Assembly (NCBI RefSeq): GCF_005434975.1 | Contig: NZ_SKCJ01000001.1 | Coordinates: 816,001-880,000, forward strand | Direction of reading: 5' to 3' | From: Parerythrobacter lutipelagi | GTDB taxonomy: Bacteria > Pseudomonadota > Alphaproteobacteria > Sphingomonadales > Sphingomonadaceae | DNA length: 64,000 nucleotides | Part shown: in pieces, positions 37,919 through 46,091 of the stretch | How the letters are laid out: every line of letters starts with the position of its first letter | Position numbering within the stretch: the first letter of the stretch is position 1 | Made by a program: the position numbers and the translations under genes | Notes under the pieces: model-generated | The model's input: only the letters and a program-made list of their open reading frames with translations | Databases searched by the model: none | What the model was told of the DNA's origin: nothing

Positions 37919-38173
37919 ATGTCTAGCACTTTCCCAGTCGATTTTCGCAACGAGAGTACGTTGAATTTCTCCGACATTTCCAGCGAGGAATGGCGCGAGT
38001 ATCACTTTGAGTCTGGAACAGTGGTTCGAATTGTTAGCCCTCTCCGCCTCAACGTCAGCGCAAGTGGCGGCCATCGAATCTTCGATGCCAAGGGGCAATC
38101 GCATTATATTCCTGCAGGGTGGATACATCTCAAGTGGCAAGCGAAACCGGATGCGCCGCATTTTGTAAGATAG
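37919..38173 (+). CDS. Small island protein of unknown function
   Basis: 84 residues starting MSSTFPVDFRNEST, with GGAG upstream. Predicted mainly beta-strands (TVVRIVSPLRLNVSASGGHRIFDA, SHYIPAGWIHLKWQAK). Its end overlaps the long frame of the following gene in another phase. It is divergent from the DUF4338 gene and may be co-transcribed with the membrane protein downstream. Confidence 0.5.
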   Translation: MSSTFPVDFRNESTLNFSDISSEEWREYHFESGTVVRIVSPLRLNVSASGGHRIFDAKGQSHYIPAGWIHLKWQAKPDAPHFVR

Positions 38174-38256
38174 ATACAGGGGCACAGTTTTTGATCATAC
38201 TACTTTCCTCGGCGCCATTGAACCGACCACGCTACTCTGATGATATCATACGCGTC

Positions 38257-39282
38257 ATGGCTCAGCCCTTGGGCGGTCAGATGCAGTTTCGATATGATCA
38301 GCAGTGGATGAGTGATGAGCTTTGGGGGCGTATCGACCGCGAAGGCTTGGCAGGCGAGTGGGGATTGGTCTGCTTTTTGTATCAAAGCCCTCCGAATGCG
38401 CCAAACAAAGTAACGCCGGTTATTGTTCCTTTGCGATATGTGAGGATTATACGGGCGGAGAAGATTGGATCCTCCTGTATAATCGTCTTCGAAGTAGGAC
38501 AGTTTGCAGCCTGCTTATCGGATTCAGATGTCCGATCGAAAACCGTGTCCGGTGATCAGTCGAGCCTTCCAGGTGTTGCTTCGAAGAATGGCACGAAATA
38601 CGCGTTTCAAGCGGAGTTGTCCCAGCCAAGAACTTCGAAGGACCTCAACCTTCGCGCTTTTGAGACAATCGCGGCTCGCCTGAGCCAGTATGCTCCATTC
38701 AATAGCGACGAGACGGTCTATTATACGCTATTTCGAGTTGCCAAAAAGCCTGCAATGAGCTGGTTTGGCACTTGGCCAAGACCTGAAAAGATAGCGCGGG
38801 CTTCCTTTGGCGCTTACGAACTATCTAGTGGGTGTGATTACGAGTTTGAGGTCTATGCTCTCCGCCATTTCTCAAGCAGCTCATCAATTCCGGTAACTGA
38901 CATTGCGCTGCAGGTTCTTCCGTTCGGTGATGACCTCAGATTCATCAGTTCCACAGAGAATACGATCGACTCACGCTACGACGTTAAGCGCTTCGTTTGC
39001 AGTTCCGACCATTCGCTGCTCCAACGTGTGAGTCGCTGTAATATTGTCCTGTCAGGACCAGCCGGTGTGCGACCCAGAGAAATTACCATTCCGGTAGTCC
39101 TGCAGAGAAACGTTCTACTCGGCGGGGCGAAATGGGTGCTCTTAACAGTGGGTACGGCTATTGCGGCAATTACTGCCTTAATCGCATCTGAAAAGTATTC
39201 GACAGGAGCGGGTCTGTTAATCCTCGCTGGTGCAGCTGTTGCTGCCGTTGCTGCGCTCTTTCCCTCCATAAAAAAATACTGA
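38257..39282 (+). CDS. Putative membrane protein with large soluble beta-rich domain
   Basis: About 341 residues from MAQPLGGQMQF; the frame is open upstream to 38119, and no start has a clear ribosome-binding site. Residues 1-~280 are soluble and strand-rich with many hydrophobic/charged alternations. The C-terminus contains two membrane helices (WVLLTVGTAIAAITALIA and GLLILAGAAVAAVAALF) and ends SIKKY. No family recognised. A C-terminal two-helix anchor on a soluble sensor is a common effector layout in abortive defence, but that is a guess here. Confidence 0.6.
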   Translation: MAQPLGGQMQFRYDQQWMSDELWGRIDREGLAGEWGLVCFLYQSPPNAPNKVTPVIVPLRYVRIIRAEKIGSSCIIVFEVGQFAACLSDSDVRSKTVSGDQSSLPGVASKNGTKYAFQAELSQPRTSKDLNLRAFETIAARLSQYAPFNSDETVYYTLFRVAKKPAMSWFGTWPRPEKIARASFGAYELSSGCDYEFEVYALRHFSSSSSIPVTDIALQVLPFGDDLRFISSTENTIDSRYDVKRFVCSSDHSLLQRVSRCNIVLSGPAGVRPREITIPVVLQRNVLLGGAKWVLLTVGTAIAAITALIASEKYSTGAGLLILAGAAVAAVAALFPSIKKY

Positions 39283-39463
39283 ATGCTAGCCGCTACCCCC
39301 TGGCGATCAACAAATGAGCTAACAATTTTATGCATGAATTCCGGTAATATCGGGCCCTGTCACCCACAGGCGGAGCTATGCGCAGCCCCGACTGAAGTCA
39401 TTCTAATCTGGGTCGTAGTATTTTCTCAGGTAGCTTCTCAAAAGCTGGATTCACGCACTTCGG

Positions 39464-40378
39464 TTAGTTGAGTAGTATAGTTGTTCCACCGAGCGCTTTG
39501 ATAGGATATACAAGCACTAGAATATTGTAGGTCGTATCGAAAGCTTCGCCGACACATTCATGTTGGTCACCGTTGAGGTCGGTAAGCGTGAGCGTTGTTG
39601 GCCGCGTCATTTTCCGACCAATCGGCACCAGCGTGCCGATTGTATGATCGGGCGTGATTGCGCTTTCTTGCGGGTTGCCGAACTCAGCCTGGAAGCGCGG
39701 CGATGCTTCAATCCGCCTGACCTCAGCCCGAAAACCAACTCCCTGCACGAATTCAGGTTGCTCCAACACATAGACCACGCAAGCGCGGGCATTCGTACGT
39801 GCGAATTCACGGACAGATGAATAAAGGGACGCCCCGAATATCTTGGCAAGCTCCATCGGCGTCTTAAGTTCGAAAGTCAGGTCAGCAGCCATCTGTTGGT
39901 ATCTGTCTCCCTTGAACAAAGCGAACCGCGCAAAATTGTTGGCCTCGCGCTCAAACTGATCGGCGATGTCAGGAGCAAGTGTTTGGTCACAATCTTGGAA
40001 AATCCGGAACATCTTTTTGTGCCACGGAAGATCGTGATGGCCCGTCTCATGAAGCTTTAAAAAGGTTTGCTTCGATTGAACGACCGAGTCATCGATGTGA
40101 ATAAGACTGTCGGAAGCATCGTAGATACCGCGAATCTTGGAAAGAGCCGTTTTGACGTTGTGTGCGGCAGTTTCTGCCTTTCCCTTGAGGTATGCCAAGA
40201 TTTGCGCCGGATCGAACATGCTGTGTGGAGCGACGGTAACCTTTGCCGCGCCAAGTAAGTCATCAATCGGAATTGGAAATCTGTCCCAAGCGTCAGCGCG
40301 ATCAAGAAGAAGCCGCGCCCGCTCTTCAACGGCACGCAGCTCATCAGGTTTCAGACTGCTATCGTCAGGTTTCGGCAA
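39464..40378 (-). CDS. ImmA/IrrE-type metallopeptidase
   Basis: 304 residues. The zinc-peptidase motif HETGH (in TFLKLHETGHHDLPWHKKMF) is followed by a conserved helix with QFEREANNFARFALF, the third-ligand region of ImmA/IrrE. The C-terminal ~110 residues form an additional strand-rich domain. ImmA/IrrE enzymes cleave partner XRE repressors on damage or phage signals. The XRE gene lies 2 bases upstream in the same operon, which fits that model and would de-repress the divergent ubiquitin-like operon. Confidence 0.92.
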   Translation of the reverse strand: MPKPDDSSLKPDELRAVEERARLLLDRADAWDRFPIPIDDLLGAAKVTVAPHSMFDPAQILAYLKGKAETAAHNVKTALSKIRGIYDASDSLIHIDDSVVQSKQTFLKLHETGHHDLPWHKKMFRIFQDCDQTLAPDIADQFEREANNFARFALFKGDRYQQMAADLTFELKTPMELAKIFGASLYSSVREFARTNARACVVYVLEQPEFVQGVGFRAEVRRIEASPRFQAEFGNPQESAITPDHTIGTLVPIGRKMTRPTTLTLTDLNGDQHECVGEAFDTTYNILVLVYPIKALGGTTILLN

Positions 40379-40380
40379 AT

Positions 40381-40779
40381 CTACTTCTTTCGACTTCGCA
40401 TAAATTCAAGATAATCCATCAGCTCTTGCTCTTCCTCGGCGGTCAGGTTGTGTTCGGCAAAAGTTGCTACGCGTCCATGGCGCTCTCCGCTTCTCCGCTT
40501 CGAAGATGGTGTGATGTAGCCTGCTTTGATCATCAGTTTCTCCAAACTGATCTCGTATAGCTCTGCCAAGGCATTTAGAGTGTTGGGCGATGGTTGCTTG
40601 ATTTGTCCGTTCTCGATCTGGCTCAGATACGCGTTTGAAACCTGTTTCTTAGAACGCTCTTCAACAGCGCGCAGGCTTAGCTTCCGATCCTTTCGAATCG
40701 ACGCAAGATATCTCCCGAGTGATATTTCTGCAGCTTCTGGCTCAGATACTCCTGCATCCCTTTCTTTCGTTTCAGCCAT
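40381..40779 (-). CDS. XRE-family helix-turn-helix repressor
   Basis: 132 residues. HTH at ~23-80: SLGRYLASIRKDRKLSLRAVEERSKKQVSNAYLSQIENG and PSPNTLNALAELYEI. The C-terminus has a basic patch (SSKRRSGERHGR) and an acidic helix. It is the first gene of the XRE-ImmA pair and faces the ubiquitin-like operon across two palindromes, its probable binding sites. Confidence 0.93.
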   Translation of the reverse strand: MAETKERDAGVSEPEAAEISLGRYLASIRKDRKLSLRAVEERSKKQVSNAYLSQIENGQIKQPSPNTLNALAELYEISLEKLMIKAGYITPSSKRRSGERHGRVATFAEHNLTAEEEQELMDYLEFMRSRKK

Positions 40780-40834
40780 GATACCTCACCTCTCGTTAGC
40801 CCCTGTGTTTCAGGGGCTATTGTCCCCCTGAAAT

Positions 40835-40879
40835 GCTTGACTTGTCAAGCGCGCATAGAAGATGCTTGATATATCAAGC
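40835..40879. promoter_or_regulatory. Twin palindromic operators between the XRE repressor and the ubiquitin-like operon
   Basis: GCTTGACTTGTCAAGC (40835-40850) and GCTTGATATATCAAGC (40864-40879) are perfect or near-perfect 16-bp palindromes whose starts are 29 bases apart, both followed by GCGC. They lie between the two divergent genes. A third set of arms, CCCCTG/CAGGGG repeats, sits at 40798-40832. The arrangement is that of phage-type operators bound by an XRE dimer on neighbouring faces of the DNA. Confidence 0.75.
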
Positions 40880-40948
40880 GCGCTATGTAATGTTGGGATT
40901 GTGGCCGCCGGATTGGCCGATGGCACAGAGCTGCAGAAAGACACTGAC

Positions 40949-41257
40949 ATGACCGACAAGACAATTCTGGACGAGGTAATCGACATCGAGGAATTCGCGA
41001 AGCGGGGCGAACCCCCTCCCCTTGCAAAGGCGTATCGTATCCGCGTCAACGGCGAGAAGTTCACCGTTGAAAATGCCGAGCCGACCGGACGAGAGATCCT
41101 AAAGATCGCTGGGCTCACTCCGCCCGAAGACTACACGCTCCGCGTCAAGCAGGCAGGTGACCGCCCCCGTAAGGTCGACCTCGACGATACGGTCGATCTG
41201 CGCAAGCCGGGGGTCGAGAAGTTCAAGGCGTTGCCCCGCGACCAAACGGAGGGGTAA
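40949..41257 (+). CDS. Ubiquitin-like protein (multiubiquitin-type beta-grasp domain)
   Basis: 102 residues from MTDKTILDEVIDIEEF. After a ~30-residue lead, KAYRIRVNGEKFTVENAEPT begins one beta-grasp domain of the bacterial multiubiquitin family (GREILKIAGLTPPEDYTLRV, then DLDDTVDLRKPGVEKF). The chain ends in ...QTEG, a terminal glycine ready for adenylation, so no proteolytic trimming would be needed. Only one Ubl copy is present, whereas many relatives have several in tandem. The E2-like gene follows after 2 bases. It is the modifier of the conjugation system encoded here. Confidence 0.88.
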   Translation: MTDKTILDEVIDIEEFAKRGEPPPLAKAYRIRVNGEKFTVENAEPTGREILKIAGLTPPEDYTLRVKQAGDRPRKVDLDDTVDLRKPGVEKFKALPRDQTEG

Positions 41258-41259
41258 AA

Positions 41260-41676
41260 ATGGAGTTTCGTCGCGATTTTGAACTCCTACCGGAAGACCG
41301 TCAGTTTCTCGAAGACTACGGTCTTCCATGGGAGACCGTGATCGATGGATCGCATTGGGTGTTGGTGCATCAGTTCCCGTCCCAGCATGAAGGGTACAAC
41401 CACGACACTGTTTCGATCGCGATTCGGCTCGGAACCGGCTACCCCAATACAGCGCTAGACATGGTATACGTTTTTCCCCCGCTGGCTCGGAAGGACGGGC
41501 AAACCATTGGTGCCACAAATGCTCAGCAGAGTATTGTCGGCAAATCATATCAGCGTTGGTCTCGCCACCGCACCCAGCAGAATCCTTGGAAGATCGGTCA
41601 AGACGGGATAGGCACGCATATCTTCCTTATTGAAGATTGGTTTGCGCGGGAGTTCCAAAAATGCCCGCCCCGGTAA
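41260..41676 (+). CDS. E2-like protein of the bacterial ubiquitin-like system (Prok-E2_E type)
   Basis: 138 residues. The core EGYNHDTVSIAIRLGTGYPNTALDMVYVFPPLA and SYQRWSRHRTQQNPWKIGQDGIGTH matches the E2/UBC-like family E found next to multiubiquitin genes. It would carry the activated Ubl from the E1 to targets. Oddly, the only cysteine is three residues from the C-terminus (CPPR), so a canonical central active-site Cys is absent. Its 3' end overlaps the JAB-E1 gene by 16 bases. Confidence 0.85.
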   Translation: MEFRRDFELLPEDRQFLEDYGLPWETVIDGSHWVLVHQFPSQHEGYNHDTVSIAIRLGTGYPNTALDMVYVFPPLARKDGQTIGATNAQQSIVGKSYQRWSRHRTQQNPWKIGQDGIGTHIFLIEDWFAREFQKCPPR

Positions 41677-43073
41677 ACCTTGCGCTCACGGGCGACCAGC
41701 ATGGCCACCTTCACAAGCTTCTCTATCCTGGCGATGGAAATGAGGCTGTCTCGTTTATTCTGTGTGGTAGGCGGGACGGTGATAGGCGAATGCGCCTCAC
41801 CGCACGAGAAGTCCACGACATCCCTTACGAGGATTGCGAGATTCGCACGCCATCCATTGTGAAGTGGTCGCCCGACATGATCGACCATATTCTTGAGCGC
41901 GCGGCAGATGAGGGTCTCTCGGTCATCAAGGTCCATTCCCACCCCAACGGCTACGGCGCATTCTCTGAGCGCGACGATCGGTCGGATTGGCAGCTACTGC
42001 CAATGATCAGGGGCTGGGTCGAAGGCAACCTCATCCACGGAAGCGCCGTCATGCTACCCGATGGCCAGATGTTTGGGCGTGTGCTCATCGGCGAGGAGTT
42101 TATCCCGATCGACTGCATCAGCGTAGCAGGTGATGATCTGCATTATTGGTATGCGGACGCCGGTAGCGCCACCATTCCCGACTTCACAGCTTCGCACGCC
42201 CAAGCCTTCGATGAAGGAACGATTGAGCGCCTGCAGCGACTTTCCGCAGCCGTGATTGGTGCTTCCGGGACAGGTAGTCCTACCGTCGAGCAGCTTGTGC
42301 GCCTTGGCTTCGGCGAGATTATCTCGGTTGACGACGATCATATGGAAGAGCGGAACGTCAACCGCATCATAAATTCGACCATGGTTGATGCAAAAGATGA
42401 GCGCCCCAAAGTCGATGTACTCGCTGACGCAGTGAGACGCACCGGACTCGGCACAAATGTTATCCCTATAAAGAAGAACCTTTGGGATCCTGATGTCGTC
42501 CGAGTTGTCGCGCAGTGCGACGTGGTTTTCGGGTGCGTGGACAGCGTTGATGGACGCTATCTGCTCAACTCGATCGCGACCTATTACAACATTCCCTACT
42601 TCGACGTGGGCATCCGTCTGGTCGCCGATCCCGATGGCGAAAGGAAGGGCCGCATTCGGGAGGTTTGCGGAACGGTGAATTACATCCGGCCCGGTCGGTC
42701 CAGCTTGATGAGTAGAGGGCTGTTTACCATGGAGGATGTCGCAGCCGCTGGGCTTGCCCGAAATGATCCGGCTGCGCACGAGCGGCAAGTCAAAGAAGGC
42801 TATATCCGGGGCGGGCAGGGAAATCGCCCAGCGGTGATCAGTGTCAACATGCTCGGTTCTTCACTCGTCGTGAACGAGTTTTTGGCTAGGTTGCATCCGT
42901 TCCGTGAAGATGGAAACTCCGAGTATTCGGAAGTGGTCTTCAGCTTGGCCAGTATGGAGTTGTTCTATGACCCAGAGGAAGGCGTCTGCCAGCTTCTGAG
43001 TCCGCATGTCGGTGCCGGCGACGTCACGCCCTTGTTGCGCTTAATCGAACTCGCGCAGAGGAGCAAAAAATGA
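41661..43073 (+). CDS. JAB peptidase-E1 (ThiF) fusion of the ubiquitin-like system
   Basis: 470 residues from the ATG inside the E2 gene. N-terminal JAB/JAMM domain: Glu28 (GNEAVSFILCG), HSHP at 92-95 and SERD at 102-105 give the zinc site of a Ubl-specific deconjugase. The C-terminal adenylating domain has the nucleotide loop GASGTGSPTVEQL (~200) and VDDDHMEERNVNRI (~223-236), the E1/ThiF signature. Candidate transfer cysteines are in CDVVFGCVDS and VCGTVNYIRPG. Fusing activation and deconjugation in one chain is known in this group. The next gene overlaps by 4 bases. Confidence 0.93.
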   Translation: MPAPVNLALTGDQHGHLHKLLYPGDGNEAVSFILCGRRDGDRRMRLTAREVHDIPYEDCEIRTPSIVKWSPDMIDHILERAADEGLSVIKVHSHPNGYGAFSERDDRSDWQLLPMIRGWVEGNLIHGSAVMLPDGQMFGRVLIGEEFIPIDCISVAGDDLHYWYADAGSATIPDFTASHAQAFDEGTIERLQRLSAAVIGASGTGSPTVEQLVRLGFGEIISVDDDHMEERNVNRIINSTMVDAKDERPKVDVLADAVRRTGLGTNVIPIKKNLWDPDVVRVVAQCDVVFGCVDSVDGRYLLNSIATYYNIPYFDVGIRLVADPDGERKGRIREVCGTVNYIRPGRSSLMSRGLFTMEDVAAAGLARNDPAAHERQVKEGYIRGGQGNRPAVISVNMLGSSLVVNEFLARLHPFREDGNSEYSEVVFSLASMELFYDPEEGVCQLLSPHVGAGDVTPLLRLIELAQRSKK

Positions 43074-43423
43074 GGAGTGTGTTTAGCTACATAATCCATC
43101 TGTGGCGCCCCTTCGTCGAGACGCTACTACCAAGATACAAAACCGCCGAAGTTGAGGAGATGCTCCCGGCGAAGCTGAAGCCACGTACTCTTTACATCGT
43201 TTCAGAAGATGGCTTCGAAGAACAGGCGGCTATGCTGTGCCCTTGCGGCTGTGGCTGCACACTTCATATGAACCTTCTTGCCGATGAACGGCCTTGTTGG
43301 CACGTAAACCGCCATAAAGATGGCTCTGCAAGCCTGCACCCCTCTGTGTGGCGCAAGAAAGATTGCAGATCGCATTTTTGGTTCAGAAGGGGGCGCGTTA
43401 AATGGTGTCACGACCTTCGGTAA
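43070..43423 (+). CDS. Zinc-binding DUF6527 protein of the ubiquitin-like operon
   Basis: 117 residues, start overlapping the E1 stop (ATGA). The cysteine cluster CPCGCGCTLHMNL is followed by PCWHV, SASLHPSVWRKKDCRSHFWF and KWCHDLR, a pattern I recognise as DUF6527 and which suggests a treble-clef zinc fold. As the last gene of the Ubl/E2/E1 operon it could stand in for an E3-like or target-binding factor; that is inference. Confidence 0.85.
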   Translation: MRSVFSYIIHLWRPFVETLLPRYKTAEVEEMLPAKLKPRTLYIVSEDGFEEQAAMLCPCGCGCTLHMNLLADERPCWHVNRHKDGSASLHPSVWRKKDCRSHFWFRRGRVKWCHDLR

Positions 43424-43637
43424 CTGGCGCTCCGCCATGGATTGAAGTTGCTATCTCCGCATACCGAAGTGTGCTCGCGGGATTCGATGTCAGAAATTGG
43501 GCGCAAGGCTGACGTTCCGGCTGGACTGTTGGCACAACCTGAGCATTGCTGTCCGCTACGTAAGCGCCGCGTGAGCCAGGAGGTTCAGCGGCTTGGGTCA
43601 GTGCAAGGCCGGATGCTCCGGCCCGCACAGGAGACCC

Positions 43638-43880
43638 ATGATGACCAAACAGAAGACGGCTGCCCGCAAGACCAAGTCAGCCACCGTCAATCGCTTGCTG
43701 CGCCGTGCGAAAGGCGCAACTCTGGGCGAGATCGAGCAGGCCACTTCGTGGCAGCCGCATAGTTGCCGCGCCTTCCTGAGTGGAGTTCGTAAGCAGGGCA
43801 TTGCCTTGGCCAAGGAAGAGCGAGCCAATGGCGAGACCGCATACAAGGTGTCAGGCGAGGCAGAACCGTGCCGCGCCTGA
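43638..43880 (+). CDS. DUF3489 protein
   Basis: 80 residues with AGGAG before the ATG (a second ATG follows immediately). SATVNRLLRRAKGATLGEIEQATSWQPHSCRAFLSGVRKQG is the winged-helix-like DUF3489 core. In alphaproteobacteria it is regularly followed by DUF2924 and a serine recombinase, as here, and overlaps the DUF2924 gene by 13 bases. Probably an accessory DNA-binding protein of the element. The 214 bases upstream contain no gene I can support. Confidence 0.92.
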   Translation: MMTKQKTAARKTKSATVNRLLRRAKGATLGEIEQATSWQPHSCRAFLSGVRKQGIALAKEERANGETAYKVSGEAEPCRA

Positions 43881-44314
43881 ACATCGATGAGCTTGAAGCC
43901 ATGTCGCCTGCGCAGCTACGGGCGGCATGGCGGGAACAATTCAGGAGGCCTGCCCCTGAGGTCGGACCAGCACTTCTGCGTCGGGGCCTGTCCTGGCATA
44001 TCCAGGCGCGCGTGCATGGCGGGCTTCCGACTTCAACAAGCAAGGCAATCGATCGGGCCTGTTCGCTGCTCGAGCGAACCGGATCTGTCACATCGGATCG
44101 AACCATCTCCATCAAGCCGGGCACACGGTTGGTGCGCGAGTGGCATGGCAAGACTTACCATGTGCTGGTGCTCGACGAAGGCTTCGAACATGATGGCCGT
44201 CGCTACGAGAGCCTGTCACAGATCGCTCGAGCGATAACCGGTACTCACTGGTCAGGCCCGCGCTTCTTTGGTCTGCGCTCGCGCTCTGCTCAGGGAGCGG
44301 CCGCAGATGGCTGA
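43868..44314 (+). CDS. DUF2924 protein
   Basis: 148 residues with a GTG start inside the DUF3489 gene. PAQLRAAWREQFRRPAPEVGPALLRRGLSWH near the N-terminus and GTRLVREWHGKTYHVLVLDEGFEHDGRRYESLSQIARAITGTHWSG near the end are the DUF2924 hallmarks; the latter part resembles a small DNA- or RNA-binding fold often found at recombinase loci. It overlaps the recombinase start by 8 bases, implying translational coupling. Confidence 0.93.
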   Translation: MPRLNIDELEAMSPAQLRAAWREQFRRPAPEVGPALLRRGLSWHIQARVHGGLPTSTSKAIDRACSLLERTGSVTSDRTISIKPGTRLVREWHGKTYHVLVLDEGFEHDGRRYESLSQIARAITGTHWSGPRFFGLRSRSAQGAAADG

Positions 44315-45884
44315 GAAGAAGCGCTGTGCGATCTATACGCGCAAGTCGACCGAGGACGGGCTCGACCAGGACTTCAACAGCCTGGATGCACAGAAGGAAG
44401 CCTGTGCCGCCTATATCCTGAGCCAGGCAGCCGAGCGCTGGGAGAAGGTTGCCGAGCACTATGATGACGGCGGCTGGTCAGGGGGAACCATGGAGCGTCC
44501 GGCGCTCAAACAATTGCTGGCCGACGTCAAGGCAGGCAAGGTCGATATCATCGTGGTCTACAAGGTCGATCGGCTGACCCGCAGCCTTGCTGACTTTGCC
44601 AAGATCGTCGAGATCCTCGACCAGCACGAGGCTTCGTTCGTCAGCGTGACCCAAGCCTTCAATACCACCAACTCTATGGGCAGGCTCACGCTCAATGTCC
44701 TCTTGTCCTTCGCGCAGTTCGAACGCGAGGTCACCAGCGAACGCATCCGCGACAAGGTCGCGGCGTCCAAGAAGAAGGGCATGTGGATGGGTGGTCCCGT
44801 GCCACTCGGGTACCGGCTCGAAGACCGCATGCTGCACATCGAACCTGCAGAAGCAGAGACGATCCGCTTCATCTTTGATTCCTATTGTGCGCTTCGCTCG
44901 GTACAGCAGGTCGTCGATGCGCTGGACGCGAAGGGGGCAAGAACCAAGCTGCGCCAATACAAGAGCGGCAAGACAGTCGGTGGATGCCCGTTCACCAGGG
45001 GCATGCTCGCACTCATGCTCAAGAACCCGATCTATAGCGGCCAGGTCAGACACAATAACGCGGTCTACGATGGACAGCACGAAGCGATTATCCCGATCGA
45101 GCAGTTCGAGCAGGTACAGTCCATCCTGAAGCAGAACACACGTGATCGGCGCCTTGGCAAGTGCGCCAGAACACCAAGCCTGCTGACCGGTATCATGAGC
45201 GATCCCGATGGCCGTCCGATGTCGCCAAGCCATACGACGAGACAAAAACGGCGCTACCGCTACTATGTGACACGCTATGTTCCCGGTGAGACAAGGGGCA
45301 CACCATGGAGCGTGCCAGCGGGAGAACTCGAGAAGGCAGCCGTGCGCCTGACAGCGCAGTGGCTGCGATCCAACAGTGAAGGTGGTGTCGACCAGATTGC
45401 TGCAAGGCGGGAGCTGGCGACAGACTTCAAGACCATGTCAACGGTTGAACAGCGCGCCATCCTCCTCGAACACGACCTGCAGTTTGAACTGACCAACGAG
45501 ACGCTGGTTCTTCACAATCGAGAGGGCACAATCCAGACAGCCCTGCCGGTCAGACTGGTCTCGCATGGCGCCGAGAAGAAGCTGCAACTGCCACCCGATG
45601 CAAACGCGGCCAGCAATAGTCCCGACCCGGTTCTTCTCAAGCTCCTTGCCCAGTCCCGTGCTGCGCAGCGAATGATCGTGGAAGGAAACGAGGAACCCAC
45701 CGTTGCCCACTACAGCAAGCGCCACCTCTGGCAGCTTCTCAGGATCGGATGGCTCGCGCCGGACATCACAACGGCGATTGTCGAGGGACGCCAACCGGTC
45801 GGGCTGGCAGGGCGCCGGTTGCTGCGGGCATCGGCATTACCGCTCGACTGGGCAGGCCAGCGCGCCTTTCTCAGGTTTTCCTGA
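44307..45884 (+). CDS. Large serine recombinase of the island
   Basis: 525 residues. The resolvase domain starts CAIYTRKSTEDGLDQDFNSLDAQ, with catalytic Ser14 in YTRKS, and contains VYKVDRLTRSLADF and QFEREVTSERIRDKVAASK. The recombinase domain (GGPVPLGYRLED onward) and a C-terminal region with coiled-coil segments follow. Such enzymes integrate and excise elements at short att sites without host factors. It is the only integrase in the island. Its target sites are not identified. Confidence 0.95.
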   Translation: MAEKKRCAIYTRKSTEDGLDQDFNSLDAQKEACAAYILSQAAERWEKVAEHYDDGGWSGGTMERPALKQLLADVKAGKVDIIVVYKVDRLTRSLADFAKIVEILDQHEASFVSVTQAFNTTNSMGRLTLNVLLSFAQFEREVTSERIRDKVAASKKKGMWMGGPVPLGYRLEDRMLHIEPAEAETIRFIFDSYCALRSVQQVVDALDAKGARTKLRQYKSGKTVGGCPFTRGMLALMLKNPIYSGQVRHNNAVYDGQHEAIIPIEQFEQVQSILKQNTRDRRLGKCARTPSLLTGIMSDPDGRPMSPSHTTRQKRRYRYYVTRYVPGETRGTPWSVPAGELEKAAVRLTAQWLRSNSEGGVDQIAARRELATDFKTMSTVEQRAILLEHDLQFELTNETLVLHNREGTIQTALPVRLVSHGAEKKLQLPPDANAASNSPDPVLLKLLAQSRAAQRMIVEGNEEPTVAHYSKRHLWQLLRIGWLAPDITTAIVEGRQPVGLAGRRLLRASALPLDWAGQRAFLRFS

Positions 45885-46091
45885 GAACAACCCTACCCAA
45901 ACAGCATCTGCAACTGGTGCCACGATTCTGGGCCCTTGAGACAATCGGCCTGTTCGAAGTCAATGCCCCGCGCCAGATTGGTCTCAGCTCGCGGTCCACC
46001 AGACACACGTCCCGCTAACCCACCGTAATGTCGGCAGTACATTGCGAGTTTCACTTGGAGAATGGTGCCAGCGGGAAACTGAAGGACTGGG

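Larger units (their letters stand above)
23835..46091. mobile_element. Integrated genomic island with serine recombinase and defence cargo (limits approximate)
   Basis: Bounded by tRNA-Leu on the left and tRNA-Thr/tRNA-Cys on the right; exact ends were not found. The right arm DUF3489-DUF2924-serine recombinase and the left arm ParB-like/methylase-DUF5681 are a combination I know from alphaproteobacterial integrated elements. Between them lie genes of mixed base composition, many with defence-type domains (Dcm, Vsr, GHKL ATPase, DUF4338, ubiquitin-like conjugation, XRE/ImmA) and no housekeeping genes. No conjugation, replication or phage structural genes are visible, so transfer would depend on the recombinase plus outside help. 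Confidence 0.75.
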
